The notes under the pieces: model-generated | Told to the model about the DNA's origin: nothing | What the model saw: the letters and a program-made list of their open reading frames with translations, nothing else | The model's database searches: none | Source of the DNA: JAITMY01 sp031553765 | Lineage (GTDB): Bacteria > Bacteroidota > Bacteroidia > Bacteroidales > UBA932 | DNA length: 64,000 bases | Assembly: GCA_031553765.1 (NCBI GenBank) | Contig: JAVBKY010000005.1 | Span: 1-64,000, forward strand | Reading direction: 5' to 3' | Shown: piece by piece, positions 38,170-47,306 of the stretch | How the letters are laid out: each line of letters begins with the position of its first letter | How positions within the stretch are numbered: the first letter of the stretch is position 1 | Program-made: the position numbers and the translations under genes

Positions 38170-39837
38170 CTACTCCAGCAACTCGCTAATCACCTTCCCA
38201 CTTGCGGCATTGGGCTGCTGAATGCCCACCATGGTAGATAGGGTGGGGGCTATATCAGTCATGTCGATAGGCGACGAGATGGTTTTACGCTTTACGCGCC
38301 AACCGTAAAATGCCAATGGAACGTGCGTGTCGTAGCTGTAGGCAGAGTTGGAGGTGGACTCGCTGGAGGTTTCCACCCAACCCGGCTCAAGGTTAACGAT
38401 AATATCACCCGAACGCTTTTGAAAGTAGCTGTTTTGCATAGCGCGCAGTATGCCGCTTGTAAACGTTGTGTTGGCAAGCGTGTATGCTGTGGCCGCTCCT
38501 GCTACGCCTGTAAATTGCAGCATGAAGTTGGCTGCGCGCTCTTGCACTTCAGCCATGCGTAGATTGGAATCCTCAATGAGCGTGTGGTTCAAAAATATTT
38601 GCTTCTGCGAAAAGGCCTTTACCCAATCGCCCTTGCCATAAATAATGCCCATGTAGCTGCGCAAAAGCATAATTGCCTTGTTGTGTTCAAAGGTACCATG
38701 CGGCATATTAGCATCATTCAGCTGCTGCTGTGAGAGATTTACGCCATGGTCGGAGGTGAAAATAAAGAGCAGATTTTCCTTACCTACCTGGTCGTTGAGA
38801 AAGGCTAGCAGGTGCTTCAGGTTTTCGTCGGTGCGGTAAAAAGCATCTTCCAACTCCACCGATTGCTGCCCGTAACGGTTGCCTACATTGCGTAACGCAC
38901 CGAAGTAAATAGTAATCATATCAGTGTTTTCGCCCTTGCCCAAATTCTCACTGACAATAGCCGATACTGCAAAATCCTTTACCAGATTATCACAGTAGGG
39001 TGACTCGCGCAGCTGCGTGTAGGCACGCTTGGCATTTTTTTTGATGTTATCGGCTATAATCACCATGGGGACTTTTGCCGAGTTGGGATTTTTTGCAAGT
39101 GCTGCCGAGTCGGGTGCATAGTTTTCATACTCCCCTGATTGATGTAGCGTTTCCCAACTACGGTTGAGGTAGGTTTCGGTAAACTTTTTGCTATTGAAAT
39201 CCTGCACCCATGAGGGTAGCTGCTTCATGTAGCCGGTGGTGCTTACAAACTTTCCACTCATTTCGTCGAAAAAGTAGGCGGCATTGGCGTTGTGCCCGCT
39301 TAGCAGAATGGCTTCGTCCGGCTCCATTGCTACACCTATTACCTTCGATTTTTTATTGAGCAACTTCAGCTCATCACCAAGGGTTGAGGCCAGTAAATTT
39401 TTTGGAGATTTTTTCAGCTTATCATTGCTGCTTTCCAGTGGCGTGGCCTTGCTGTCGTAGCAGGCGTCGCGAATGATACTTGAGGTGCGATCATACCACG
39501 CGTCGGAGGGTATGCCGTGTTGTGCGGGCGCAGTGCCAGTGGCAATGGTAGCCAGTCCCGGTGCCGTTTGCGTAAGCATGTGGCTGTAGCGCGCGTTTTG
39601 GCAGTATGCGCCTTCGTTCATCAAGGTTTTGAAGCCTTCGTTACCTAAATTCTCCTTGAAGTGCAGTAGGTAGTCGGCGCGCATTTGCCCCACTACTACT
39701 TGCACTATGAGTTTAGGTTTTTCGCCCGGCAAACGCTTTTGAGCGAAGACAGTTTGAGTACAGATAATTGAGAGAAGAAGAACGATATGCGATATGCGAC
39801 GTGCAATATGCGATTGGTAATAAAAAGAGAAAGTCAT
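38170..39837 (-). CDS. Secreted alkaline-phosphatase-superfamily protein with altered metal ligands
   Basis: 555 aa. Signal peptide about 1-32 (HIVLLLSIICTQTVFA-Q). The fold follows PafA/NPP-like phosphatases: VVVGQMRADYL (47-57), nucleophile region TQTAPGLATIATGTAPAQHG, FTSDHGVNL (about 358-366), MPHGTFEHN and YDTHVPLAFYGW (about 509-520). The usual first metal ligand Asp of VVDQMR is Gly50, and TAPGHA reads TAPGLA, while the other Asp/His ligands and Thr91 remain. It may be a weakened enzyme, have changed specificity, or be a pseudoenzyme. The first residues (YYQSHIARRISHIV) are encoded by a GCGATATGCG-type repeat. Upstream gene ychF is on the same strand, 80 nt away. Confidence 0.8.
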   Translation of the reverse strand: MTFSFYYQSHIARRISHIVLLLSIICTQTVFAQKRLPGEKPKLIVQVVVGQMRADYLLHFKENLGNEGFKTLMNEGAYCQNARYSHMLTQTAPGLATIATGTAPAQHGIPSDAWYDRTSSIIRDACYDSKATPLESSNDKLKKSPKNLLASTLGDELKLLNKKSKVIGVAMEPDEAILLSGHNANAAYFFDEMSGKFVSTTGYMKQLPSWVQDFNSKKFTETYLNRSWETLHQSGEYENYAPDSAALAKNPNSAKVPMVIIADNIKKNAKRAYTQLRESPYCDNLVKDFAVSAIVSENLGKGENTDMITIYFGALRNVGNRYGQQSVELEDAFYRTDENLKHLLAFLNDQVGKENLLFIFTSDHGVNLSQQQLNDANMPHGTFEHNKAIMLLRSYMGIIYGKGDWVKAFSQKQIFLNHTLIEDSNLRMAEVQERAANFMLQFTGVAGAATAYTLANTTFTSGILRAMQNSYFQKRSGDIIVNLEPGWVETSSESTSNSAYSYDTHVPLAFYGWRVKRKTISSPIDMTDIAPTLSTMVGIQQPNAASGKVISELLE

Positions 39838-39912
39838 AATTTGAAAAATTAATCTTTACAAAAAGATGCGATTATTCTTTTTCGCATGTCCTCCTGTCGC
39901 AAATCGCATGTC
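39786..39912. repeat. GCGATATGCG-type repeat between ychF and the phosphatase-like gene
   Basis: ATATGCGATATGCGACGTGC ... TGCGATTGG on the left and TTTTTCGCATGTCC ... TCGCAAATCGCATGTCG on the right, overlapping the start of the phosphatase-like gene. Sister of 9343-9400. Confidence 0.65.
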
Positions 39913-39917
39913 GAATT

Positions 39918-41021
39918 TTATACGTTAAAGCGGAAGTGCATAATATCACCGTCCTGCACCACGTACTCCTTGCCTTCAACCGATAGCTTTCCGGCATCGC
40001 GGCAGGCGCTTTCCGAGCCAAGTTTTATGTAATCTTCGTACTTAATTACTTCGGCACGAATGAAGCCTTTTTCAAAATCGGTGTGAATAACGGCGGCTGC
40101 TTGCGGAGCTTTGGTGCCCTTGGGGTAAGTCCACGCGCGCACCTCCTGCACACCTGCAGTAAAGTAGGTTTCAAGGTTAAGCAGGTGGTACGCTGCGCGA
40201 ATCAAGCGCGATACGCCCGATTCACTGAGTCCTGCCTCTTCCAAAAACATTTGGCGCTCTTCGTAGCTTTCCAACTCGGCGATTTCTTCCTCGGTTTTCG
40301 CTGCTACAATTAGGAATTCGGCATTTTCATCCTTAATGGCTTCTTTTACCATATCCACGTACTTGTTGCCGTTTACAGCGCTCTTCTCGTCCACGTTGCA
40401 CACGTACAGCACGGGCTTATCGGTAAGCAGAAACAGCTCGCGCCCCATTTTTTGGTCATCCTTGTTTTCAAGTACCACCGTGCGGGCAGATTTACCCTGC
40501 TTGAGCGCCTCTTGGTAGCGCACCAAAATATCGTACATGCGCTTGGCCTCCTTGTCGCCGCCGGTTTGCGCGGCTTTTTGCACGCGAGAAATACGGCCTT
40601 CTACGGTTTCGAGGTCTTTGATTTGCAGCTCAAAATCGATGATTTCTTTGTCGCGTATGGGGTTTATGGAACCATCCACGTGCGTAATATTGTCGTTGTC
40701 GAAGCAGCGTAGTACGTGAATAATGGCGTCGGTTTCACGAATGTTGGCCAAGAATTTATTGCCCAACCCTTCGCCCTTGCTGGCACCTTTTACCAGGCCT
40801 GCGATATCTACAATTTCTACAGTGGTGGGAACAATGCGTTGAGGCTTTACAAACTCAGCCAGCTTATTCAGGCGCTCATCGGGTACGGTGATTACACCTA
40901 CGTTGGGTTCGATGGTGCAAAAAGGGAAGTTTGCTGCCTGCGCTTTTGCATTGCTCAAGCAGTTAAAAAGGGTTGATTTACCTACGTTGGGTAGGCCTAC
41001 TATGCCGCACTGTAATGCCAT
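39918..41021 (-). CDS. ychF: Redox-regulated ATPase YchF
   Basis: 367 aa Obg-family P-loop protein. G1 GLPNVGKST (8-16), NFPFCTIEPNVG (about 35-46), G3 DIAGLVKGASKGEGLGNKFL (about 72-91), and NVDE at the G4 place, which explains ATP over GTP preference. A coiled-coil domain at about 135-200 and the C-terminal TGS domain at about 280-365 (EVRAWTYPKGTKAPQAAAVIH, ending DGDIMHFRFNV) complete it. It associates with ribosomes and stress responses in other bacteria. It has its own promoter block at 41087-41094. Confidence 0.97.
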   Translation of the reverse strand: MALQCGIVGLPNVGKSTLFNCLSNAKAQAANFPFCTIEPNVGVITVPDERLNKLAEFVKPQRIVPTTVEIVDIAGLVKGASKGEGLGNKFLANIRETDAIIHVLRCFDNDNITHVDGSINPIRDKEIIDFELQIKDLETVEGRISRVQKAAQTGGDKEAKRMYDILVRYQEALKQGKSARTVVLENKDDQKMGRELFLLTDKPVLYVCNVDEKSAVNGNKYVDMVKEAIKDENAEFLIVAAKTEEEIAELESYEERQMFLEEAGLSESGVSRLIRAAYHLLNLETYFTAGVQEVRAWTYPKGTKAPQAAAVIHTDFEKGFIRAEVIKYEDYIKLGSESACRDAGKLSVEGKEYVVQDGDIMHFRFNV

Positions 41022-41086
41022 TACTTAATTGAAAGTTGAAAATTAAAAACTGAAAATGCTATTTGTATTTTTATTCAAAAAGGTAA

Positions 41087-41094
41087 CAAAGATA
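41087..41094 (-). promoter_or_regulatory. ychF: Predicted -7 element of ychF
   Basis: TATCTTTG on the minus strand, about 66 nt before the ATG. No TTG at the right spacing. The rest of 41022-41381 is AT-rich and without a gene. Confidence 0.4.
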
Positions 41095-41265
41095 ATGAAA
41101 ATAAAATATAGTTTCTAATATTTTGTTTTGCAGCGTGTTGTCATGTTTGTGCATTGTAGAAATGAGCGGTTAAAATTATTTTTTAAAATAGTTAGTTATT
41201 ATTTTAAAATCAGTCGACTTTGTGTTACAGAACGCAAATTGACGTATTTGATTTGTTATAAAAAG

Positions 41266-41273
41266 TACTTTTG
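41266..41273 (+). promoter_or_regulatory. Predicted -7 element of the beta-barrel gene at 41382
   Basis: TACTTTTG in an AT-rich region; candidate TTG boxes upstream are at spacings 15 or 24, so the pair is imperfect. Leader about 100 nt. Confidence 0.35.
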
Positions 41274-41381
41274 CGACTCGAAAAAATAGTAATCCCTCGG
41301 ATTAGACTTCCACTATTTCTTTAAAGTAATGAATCCGGATTTTATGGGAAGGTAAAATCCAAAATGCAATTTTATATAGAT

Positions 41382-41939
41382 ATGAAAAAAGTATTGCTTA
41401 CCGCGGCTATAGCGGTTGCTACCGTATTTGCAGCGAATGCGCAATGGTATGTGGGTGGTGCGATTGGTATTCAGTCAAACTCGGAAAAAGTGGGTGACCC
41501 TAAGTTTGGTATAAATATTGCTCCGGAGGTGGGCTACTACCTCAGCGATAAGTTTGATGTCGGCCTGGATTTGACGTTTGGTTTTTCTAAGTCACAAGCT
41601 GACACAAAGACTACCGACTTTGTTTTTGCCCCTTATGCTCGCTATTCTTTTTTGCAATTTGGAAAACTTGAGGTAATTGCTAAGGGACAAGCTTACATTG
41701 ATTACACTCACTCTAAAACGGGTAGCGCAGATGGCACCGGTAGTACGGCATTTGGTCTTCGCGTATTTCCACAAGTGGCTTACGGCTTAATGGATAACAT
41801 TGTGCTGTTTACCAACCTTAACTTTGCCTCATTCTACGTTGAGGGCGGCGATCCCGGAGCTTCATTCGGCATTGGCGTAGATGCCAATAATCTTGCTACG
41901 CTTGGTGATATTCAAATTGGTTTTGTGTACAAGTTTTAG
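41382..41939 (+). CDS. Outer-membrane beta-barrel protein (porin family-like)
   Basis: 185 aa from the ATG at 41382 (MKKVLLTAAIAVATVFAANA-Q signal peptide, 1-20). The mature part shows alternating aromatic/Gly strands (WYVGGAIGIQSN, EVGYYLSDKFDVGLDLTFGF, APYARYSFLQF, GFVYKF) and ends in Phe, as OMP barrels do. About eight strands fit an OmpA/OmpX-size barrel. Function unknown. It has no fused peptidoglycan-binding domain. It faces the similar-size barrel gene 42011-42550 across a shared terminator; both start with the same kind of signal peptide but the barrels are only loosely alike. Confidence 0.82.
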   Translation: MKKVLLTAAIAVATVFAANAQWYVGGAIGIQSNSEKVGDPKFGINIAPEVGYYLSDKFDVGLDLTFGFSKSQADTKTTDFVFAPYARYSFLQFGKLEVIAKGQAYIDYTHSKTGSADGTGSTAFGLRVFPQVAYGLMDNIVLFTNLNFASFYVEGGDPGASFGIGVDANNLATLGDIQIGFVYKF

Positions 41940-41943
41940 TTGT

Positions 41944-42005
41944 AATTAGCTTATAAAAAAATAAGGATGCCCACAAAGGCATCCTTATTTTTTTATAAGC
42001 TAATT
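41944..42005. terminator. Bidirectional terminator between two barrel genes
   Basis: Perfect arms of 28 bp (AATTAGCTTATAAAAAAATA, then AGGATGCC) around the 6-nt loop CACAAA. A-run and T-run flank the GC core on each side, so it serves both converging genes. Confidence 0.92.
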
Positions 42006-42010
42006 TGTGG

Positions 42011-42550
42011 TTAGAGCAACCTGAACTTAACACCGAAGCTAATACCATCGAGCAGACTGAAACCAAATTCGTGGCTCTTGTAGTTGTTGTTACTATCGTT
42101 TTTTCGAGTGGTGAAATACAGTCCACTTCCAAGAGTGCTGTAAAAAGCCAACTTGTCATTTGGGGCAAACTGAATGGCAGGTGCCACGGCAACCTGAAAG
42201 CCGGTTACATCGCCAAAATTAAACCCTACTTTACCGGCTCCATATACGGAAACCTTTTCTCCAAAGGGGACATAGTAGGCTGCGCCAATAAACAGGCCGC
42301 CAACAGACGTTTTGCTGTCGCCATATTTGTTGTGGTTGTACTGAAATTCACCATACACAGATAGTTGCTCCTGCAAAAAATACTCTGCCTTGGGGGAAAA
42401 TGTAAACGAAGATGTTTTATACTCGGTACCTCCAGTAGTTGTTTTACCTGTAGAAAATCCAATTGAACCACCAAAGAAAAGGCTTCCAGCCTGCGCGAAT
42501 GCGCCCGTTGCTGCTAATACCATCGCAGCCACTACGATAATTTTTTTCAT
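42011..42550 (-). CDS. Outer-membrane beta-barrel protein
   Basis: 179 aa from the ATG at 42550 (MKKIIVVAAMVLAATGAFA-Q). The mature chain is a barrel of about eight strands (SLFFGGSIGFSTGK, FSPKAEYFLQEQLSVYGEFQYNH, VYGAGKVGFNFGD, FGVKFRLL), typical of the OMP_b-brl family. The function cannot be read. An open extension to 42625 runs through the frr terminator and is rejected. It lies 77 nt downstream of frr but is separated from it by that terminator, so it needs its own promoter, which I could not place. Confidence 0.82.
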   Translation of the reverse strand: MKKIIVVAAMVLAATGAFAQAGSLFFGGSIGFSTGKTTTGGTEYKTSSFTFSPKAEYFLQEQLSVYGEFQYNHNKYGDSKTSVGGLFIGAAYYVPFGEKVSVYGAGKVGFNFGDVTGFQVAVAPAIQFAPNDKLAFYSTLGSGLYFTTRKNDSNNNYKSHEFGFSLLDGISFGVKFRLL

Positions 42551-42581
42551 ATTCCTAATTTTTTGGTTAAGGTTTTTATAT

Positions 42582-42613
42582 AAAAAACAAGGAGAGGCAA
42601 ATGTCTCTCCTTG
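42582..42613 (-). terminator. Terminator of frr
   Basis: Minus strand CAAGGAGAG-ACATTTG-CCTCTCCTTG followed by TTTTTT. Begins 15 nt after the frr stop. Confidence 0.8.
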
Positions 42614-42627
42614 CACTTTCAACATTA

Positions 42628-43194
42628 TTATACGGTCATTATTTCCTTTTCTTTTTTCTCCAAAACTTCGTCAATTTTCTTGTTGAAGTTGTCGGTAATT
42701 TTTTGCATTTCGGTTTCGCAGTCCTTGGCAATGTCTTCCGACAAACCGTCCTTCTGGAGTTTTTTTATAGCCTCTATCACATCGCGACGTACGTTGCGCG
42801 TGCTCATGCGTGCGTTTTCACCTTCGACCTTAACCTGCTTTACCAAGTCCTTGCGGCGTTCTTCGGTAAGTGCCGGAACGTTAATGCGAATATGTTCACC
42901 ATTATTTTGTGGTGTGAAACCAAGGTTGGCCACTAAGATAGCCTTCTCAATAATGGGCATCAGGTTCTTTTCCCATGGTTGAATAAGAATGGTGCGCGCA
43001 TCGGGAACGGTAACGCTGGCTACCTGTGCTAAAGGTGTTGGGGCACCGTAGTACTCCACCTGTACATTGTCCAGTACGTGCGTATTGGCCTTTCCTGCTC
43101 GTACGGTGAGTAGCTGATTTTCGAGGTGCTCTACCGCTTTTTCCATTTTGCCCTTACCTGTGGCAATTTGCTCTTTTGCTTGAGTTATATCCAT
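42628..43194 (-). CDS. frr: Ribosome recycling factor
   Basis: 188 aa. With EF-G it splits post-termination ribosomes. The RRF fold is complete: VRAGKANTHVLDNVQVEYYGAPTPL (about 31-55), DARTILIQPWEKN (about 65-77), NGEHIRINVPALTEERRKDLVKQVK (about 98-122) and ARMSTRNVRRDVIEAIKKLQKDG. It has a perfect consensus promoter at 43220-43250 with a leader of about 19 nt and its own terminator, so it is a single-gene unit. Confidence 0.97.
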   Translation of the reverse strand: MDITQAKEQIATGKGKMEKAVEHLENQLLTVRAGKANTHVLDNVQVEYYGAPTPLAQVASVTVPDARTILIQPWEKNLMPIIEKAILVANLGFTPQNNGEHIRINVPALTEERRKDLVKQVKVEGENARMSTRNVRRDVIEAIKKLQKDGLSEDIAKDCETEMQKITDNFNKKIDEVLEKKEKEIMTV

Positions 43195-43219
43195 GGCTCG
43201 TGTGTTTATTTTCTAACAG

Positions 43220-43250
43220 CAAAGGTATATATTTTTGCTTAATGCGTCAA
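43220..43250 (-). promoter_or_regulatory. frr: Predicted promoter of frr
   Basis: Minus strand TTG (43250-43248), 20 nt, TACCTTTG (43227-43220). One of the best matches in the window. Confidence 0.65.
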
Positions 43251-43263
43251 AATAGGGTGGTGC

Positions 43264-44316
43264 TTAAAAGCTCACTACCATTTCCAGCGTAAACTTGTCG
43301 TGTAGCAGCTCGCCTATGTAAATAGCAGCGGGCGATTGTGACAGTATATACTTTTCGAAGTTAATGCGGAATTCGCCCTTAAATAATTTTGGTGTCATGC
43401 CAAAGTTGATACCCATGGAAACACGCTGTGCATTGAAATCCTGCGATACTCCCTCGTATATACTGTTCTTCATGTAGTCGTAGCGAAGTGTGGGCGCAAT
43501 ATATTTGGCAAAAATATTAGGTTTGAGATCGAAAGCGTAAAAACCTTGTACAAACATGGCGGTGAGTGTATGGCTGCCATTTTGTTCAAAGGTACGCTGT
43601 GCAACCTCGCTGTCGATGGTGAACTTCTTATTTACATAGCGTAACTCTCCATTCCACATGTGAATTTGTTGCTTATATGGGGTGTCGCCAAAGTAGTAGC
43701 TGGCAGCAGCTTGCAACCCCTCTTTTTTGCCATATTCGGCTCGTAGCGAAACATTCAAGTGATCTTGCCAGTTGGGATTGTTTATGCCATCGCCGTTAAA
43801 TACGCCAAACTTTAAAGCCATGGGAACCCAGCGGTCGAGGTTGACGGTGAATAGTCCGCCTATGTCGCGCGAGCCGAGAGTGCGAACAATAGTACCGGTG
43901 GTATCAATGTAGGTAGTGATATATTTTGCTACAAAGGTGCGGTTAGCAAAAATATTATGTGCCGGACTTCGGCCAAGATCTGTGCTAAAGGCGTATCGCT
44001 GCTGCCCCAACGAGAATGATACTATGGGTAGCTGATAAGCTGCATAGGCATCGAGTACAGAGATTTTTCCCTCGTTGTTGAATTCTACCTGCATGCGGTA
44101 GTTCATATTTTCGGACACATTGCCACGTAGTCCAAAACGTGAGTTGCGCACGTTGAAGCGCGCGTCCCCGCTGTACAGGCTTTGCTCAAATTTCACCTTA
44201 ACTATACCTTCTATCTGAGGCTTGTAGTCGACCTCTTTTTTAGTGGAGTCGGTTTGAGCCGAAGCAATAAGTGCACCAGAGCCCAGTAGAGAAAGGAGTA
44301 GTAACTTTTTATACAT
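43264..44316 (-). CDS. Phosphate-selective porin O/P-type outer-membrane protein
   Basis: 350 aa. Signal peptide 1-20 (LLSLLGSGALIASA-Q). The sequence follows the OprO/OprP family: GIVKVKFEQSLYSGDARFNVRNSRFGLRG (about 37-65), YRMQVEFNNEGKISVLDAYAAYQL, SFSLGQQRYAFSTDLGRSPA, GDGINNPNW, and a final aromatic VVSF. It would form a beta-barrel for anions; specificity is not certain, as many Bacteroidota members are uncharacterised. It starts 9 nt after the gcvP stop on the same strand, so it is probably cotranscribed with gcvP though the link in function is unclear. Confidence 0.85.
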   Translation of the reverse strand: MYKKLLLLSLLGSGALIASAQTDSTKKEVDYKPQIEGIVKVKFEQSLYSGDARFNVRNSRFGLRGNVSENMNYRMQVEFNNEGKISVLDAYAAYQLPIVSFSLGQQRYAFSTDLGRSPAHNIFANRTFVAKYITTYIDTTGTIVRTLGSRDIGGLFTVNLDRWVPMALKFGVFNGDGINNPNWQDHLNVSLRAEYGKKEGLQAAASYYFGDTPYKQQIHMWNGELRYVNKKFTIDSEVAQRTFEQNGSHTLTAMFVQGFYAFDLKPNIFAKYIAPTLRYDYMKNSIYEGVSQDFNAQRVSMGINFGMTPKLFKGEFRINFEKYILSQSPAAIYIGELLHDKFTLEMVVSF

Positions 44317-44325
44317 GGATTTTTT

Positions 44326-47172
44326 TTACAAATAACTTTCAATAGGCTCGCATGTACATACTAAGTTCCTGTCGCCATAGCCGCTGTCGATTTTACTAAC
44401 GTAAGGGAAAAATTTATTTTCGCTTACCCATGGTAGCGGATAGGCTGCGCGCTCACGGTCGTAAGGATGATCCCATGCGTTGCCCACAAGTTCGGCTGCG
44501 GTATGAGGTGACATTTTTAACAGGTTGTTTTCCTTGTCTGCTGTGCCGTTTTTAATTTCCTCGCACTCGTTTTTTATCGAAATTAGGGCGTCGATAAATC
44601 TATCTAACTCGGCCTTGTCTTCACTTTCGGTAGGTTCTACCATGAGCGTTTCCGGTACGGGGAATGATAGAGTGGGGGCATGAAATCCGTAGTCCATCAG
44701 ACGGCGTGCAATGTCGCCGCTTTCTACGCCATAGGTGGCGCGGAAGTGGCGGCAGTCAATAATGCATTCGTGCGCAATGCGACCATTTTTACCTGTGTAC
44801 AGCGTAGCGTAGTGTTGCGACAGCTGTTTTGAAATGTAGTTGGCGTTGAGGATAGCCATTGCGGTGGCACGCTTTAAGCCCTCTTCGCCCATCATTTTAA
44901 TATAGCCGTAGGTAATGGTAAGTATGCTGGCGCTACCAAATGGCGCTGCGGAAACTGCGCTTGCCCCTCCGCCTATTTTTACCATGCTGTGTGAAGGTAA
45001 AAATGGTGTGAGGTGCTTTGCAGTGCAAATAGGACCTTCGCCGGGGCCTCCGCCACCATGCGGTATAGCAAATGTTTTGTGCAGGTTGAGATGGCATACG
45101 TCTGCGCCTATGAAGCCGGGGCTGGTGTAGCCTACCTGTGCGTTCATGTTGGCGCCATCCATGTACACTTGACCACCGTTGTCGTGTACAATTTTTACTA
45201 TTTCGCAAATTTTACCCTCAAACACACCGTGCGTTGATGGGTAGGTAATCATGCAGCAAGAAAGGTTTTGCTTGTGTTGTTCTGCTTTTGCCTTTAGGTC
45301 GTCCACGTTGATGTTGCCCTTGTCGTCGCAAGTAACTACTACCACCTGCATGCCAGCCATGGCTGCGCTGGCAGGGTTGGTGCCATGCGCTGAGGCGGGA
45401 ATGAGTGCTATGCTGCGGTGACCTTCACCGCGTGAAATATGGTATTGACGAATGGTCATAAGCCCTGCGTACTCACCGTTGGCACCCGAGTTGGGTTGAA
45501 ACGATACGGCATCGAAGCCTGTGATTTCGGCAAGGTCTTTTGCTAAATCGTCAATCAACTCGTAGTAGCCTTGCGCCTGCTCGCGTGGTACAAAAGGGTG
45601 TACACTGCCGAATTCGGGCCAACTTAGCGGCAGCATTTCAGCTGCGGCGTTGAGTTTCATGGTGCATGAACCTAATGAAATCATGCTGTTGGCGAGTGAA
45701 ATGTCACGACGCTCTAGCTTCTTTATGTAGCGCATCAGCTCGGTTTCGCTGTGGTAGCTGTTGAAGGTGCGCTCGGTAAGGAAGGCGGAGGTGCGAGAAA
45801 GTTGAACTGTTGAACCGAGCGAAGCGAGTTCACGAGAGCTTTGCTCGAGTAACTGTTGTCCTGTTGCACCGAAAATGGAGGCAACTTCGTTCAACTCTTT
45901 TTCGTTTGAGAGTTCGTCGAAGCTGATGCGTACGCTGCTTTCAGTAGGGTAGTAAAAGTTGTAACCTGCGGCTTCGGCTTTCTTTTTTACATCAACAGCA
46001 TTTACTTTTTGTACTTCTATAGTATCGAAAAAGTTTTTGCTTGCGAGTTGTAATCCTTTTCGTTCAAGCGCTGCTGCCACTGCTGCGGCACAGCTGTGCA
46101 CGTGTTGCGCAATTTGTTTCAAGCCTTCGGCACCGTGGTAGGTGGCATACATGCCCGCCATAGTGGCGAGTAGCGCTTGTGCCGTACAAATATTGCTGGT
46201 TGCTTTTTCGCGCTTGATATGTTGCTCGCGTGTTTGCAGCGACATGCGCAACGCCTGATTACCCAGCCGGTCTACCGATACGCCTATAATGCGGCCGGGC
46301 ATGGAGCGCTTGAACTCATCTTTAGTAGCCATGTAGCCCGCGTGCGGACCACCAAACCCCATGGGTATGCCAAAGCGCTGGGTATTGCCCACGGCAATAT
46401 CAGCACCCCAAGCGGCAGGTTCTTGCAGCACGGCAAGGCTCAAAATGTCGCATGCGGCGGTGAGCATAATTTGCTTGTCGTGCAACTTTTTTGCGAAAGC
46501 GGAGTAGTCGCGCACTTCGCCGTTAGCAGCGGGGTACTGTACTATGGCGCCAAAACATTTTTCGCTTGGCTCATATCCTGCAAAATTACCAACTACTACC
46601 TTTACGTTTAGCGGTGCGCAGCGCGTGCGGATAACGTCCAGCGTTTGCGGGAAAATGTTTTCATCTACAAATAGCTCGTTTTTCTCTGCCTTTACCGCCT
46701 CGCGTGAGCGCAGATCAAGCATCATGTGCATGGCCTCACCGGCGGCAGTGGCCTCATCCAATAGTGAGCAGTTGCTTATTTGCATCCCCGTGAGGCTGCA
46801 TACTACGGTTTGAAAGTTGAGCAGTGCTTCTAAGCGTCCCTGTGAAATCTCGGCTTGGTAGGGTGTGTATGAGGTGTACCACGCTGGGTTTTCCAAAATG
46901 TTGCGCTGAATAACCGCAGGTGTATAGACGTCGTAGTAGCCCATGCCTATAAGCGTACGCAACGGCTTATTTTTTGCAGCAATCGCTTTGATTTTATTTA
47001 AATATGCTGGTTCACTCAACGCTGCATCTAGCTTCAAGGGCTGCTTTAGACGAATACCTGAGGGAATGGTTTGCTCCACAAGTTCATCCACACTTTTTGC
47101 TTCCACTGCGGCAAGCATTTCTTTTGTTTCAGCCTCGTTAGGCCCAATGTGACGATTGTGAAAGGGAATCAT
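44326..47172 (-). CDS. gcvP: Glycine dehydrogenase (decarboxylating), P-protein
   Basis: 948 aa, the fused single-chain P-protein of the glycine cleavage system. N-terminal half (about 1-430): IGPNEAETKEMLA, YTPYQAEISQGRLEALLNFQT, DEATAAGEAMHM. C-terminal half (about 450-948) holds the PLP lysine in HLNLHKTFAIPHGGGGPG (about 695-712), SAHGTNPASAAMAGM, GEYAGLMTIRQYH and VMVEPTESE-like LMVEPTESEDKAEL. It decarboxylates glycine and passes the aminomethyl group to lipoyl-GcvH. gcvT and gcvH are not in the window. The porin gene follows after 9 nt. Its leader contains family C array 47208-47306. Confidence 0.97.
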   Translation of the reverse strand: MIPFHNRHIGPNEAETKEMLAAVEAKSVDELVEQTIPSGIRLKQPLKLDAALSEPAYLNKIKAIAAKNKPLRTLIGMGYYDVYTPAVIQRNILENPAWYTSYTPYQAEISQGRLEALLNFQTVVCSLTGMQISNCSLLDEATAAGEAMHMMLDLRSREAVKAEKNELFVDENIFPQTLDVIRTRCAPLNVKVVVGNFAGYEPSEKCFGAIVQYPAANGEVRDYSAFAKKLHDKQIMLTAACDILSLAVLQEPAAWGADIAVGNTQRFGIPMGFGGPHAGYMATKDEFKRSMPGRIIGVSVDRLGNQALRMSLQTREQHIKREKATSNICTAQALLATMAGMYATYHGAEGLKQIAQHVHSCAAAVAAALERKGLQLASKNFFDTIEVQKVNAVDVKKKAEAAGYNFYYPTESSVRISFDELSNEKELNEVASIFGATGQQLLEQSSRELASLGSTVQLSRTSAFLTERTFNSYHSETELMRYIKKLERRDISLANSMISLGSCTMKLNAAAEMLPLSWPEFGSVHPFVPREQAQGYYELIDDLAKDLAEITGFDAVSFQPNSGANGEYAGLMTIRQYHISRGEGHRSIALIPASAHGTNPASAAMAGMQVVVVTCDDKGNINVDDLKAKAEQHKQNLSCCMITYPSTHGVFEGKICEIVKIVHDNGGQVYMDGANMNAQVGYTSPGFIGADVCHLNLHKTFAIPHGGGGPGEGPICTAKHLTPFLPSHSMVKIGGGASAVSAAPFGSASILTITYGYIKMMGEEGLKRATAMAILNANYISKQLSQHYATLYTGKNGRIAHECIIDCRHFRATYGVESGDIARRLMDYGFHAPTLSFPVPETLMVEPTESEDKAELDRFIDALISIKNECEEIKNGTADKENNLLKMSPHTAAELVGNAWDHPYDRERAAYPLPWVSENKFFPYVSKIDSGYGDRNLVCTCEPIESYL

Positions 47173-47207
47173 ATTGTTATGTTTTAAGTTTTAAATTTCG
47201 AATTTGA

Positions 47208-47306
47208 TATAAAAAGATAAAAGGATAAATGCGCTTCGCGCGATAAATTTTATCGCGAAGCGTTTATCTTTTTATCGTTCGCGTAGCGAACATTTATCTT
47301 TTTATA
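47208..47306. repeat. Family C variable-stem hairpin array, copy 4
   Basis: Hairpins GCGC-TTC-GCGC, a TATCGCGAAGCG unit and GTTCGC-GTA-GCGAAC, each bounded by GATAAA or TTTATC; reaches to the stop codon of the downstream-facing metallo-hydrolase gene. Confidence 0.8.

Noticed and set aside
46177..46611. Plus-strand open frame opposite gcvP
   Set aside because: Shadow of the conserved P-protein; no motif or start context.
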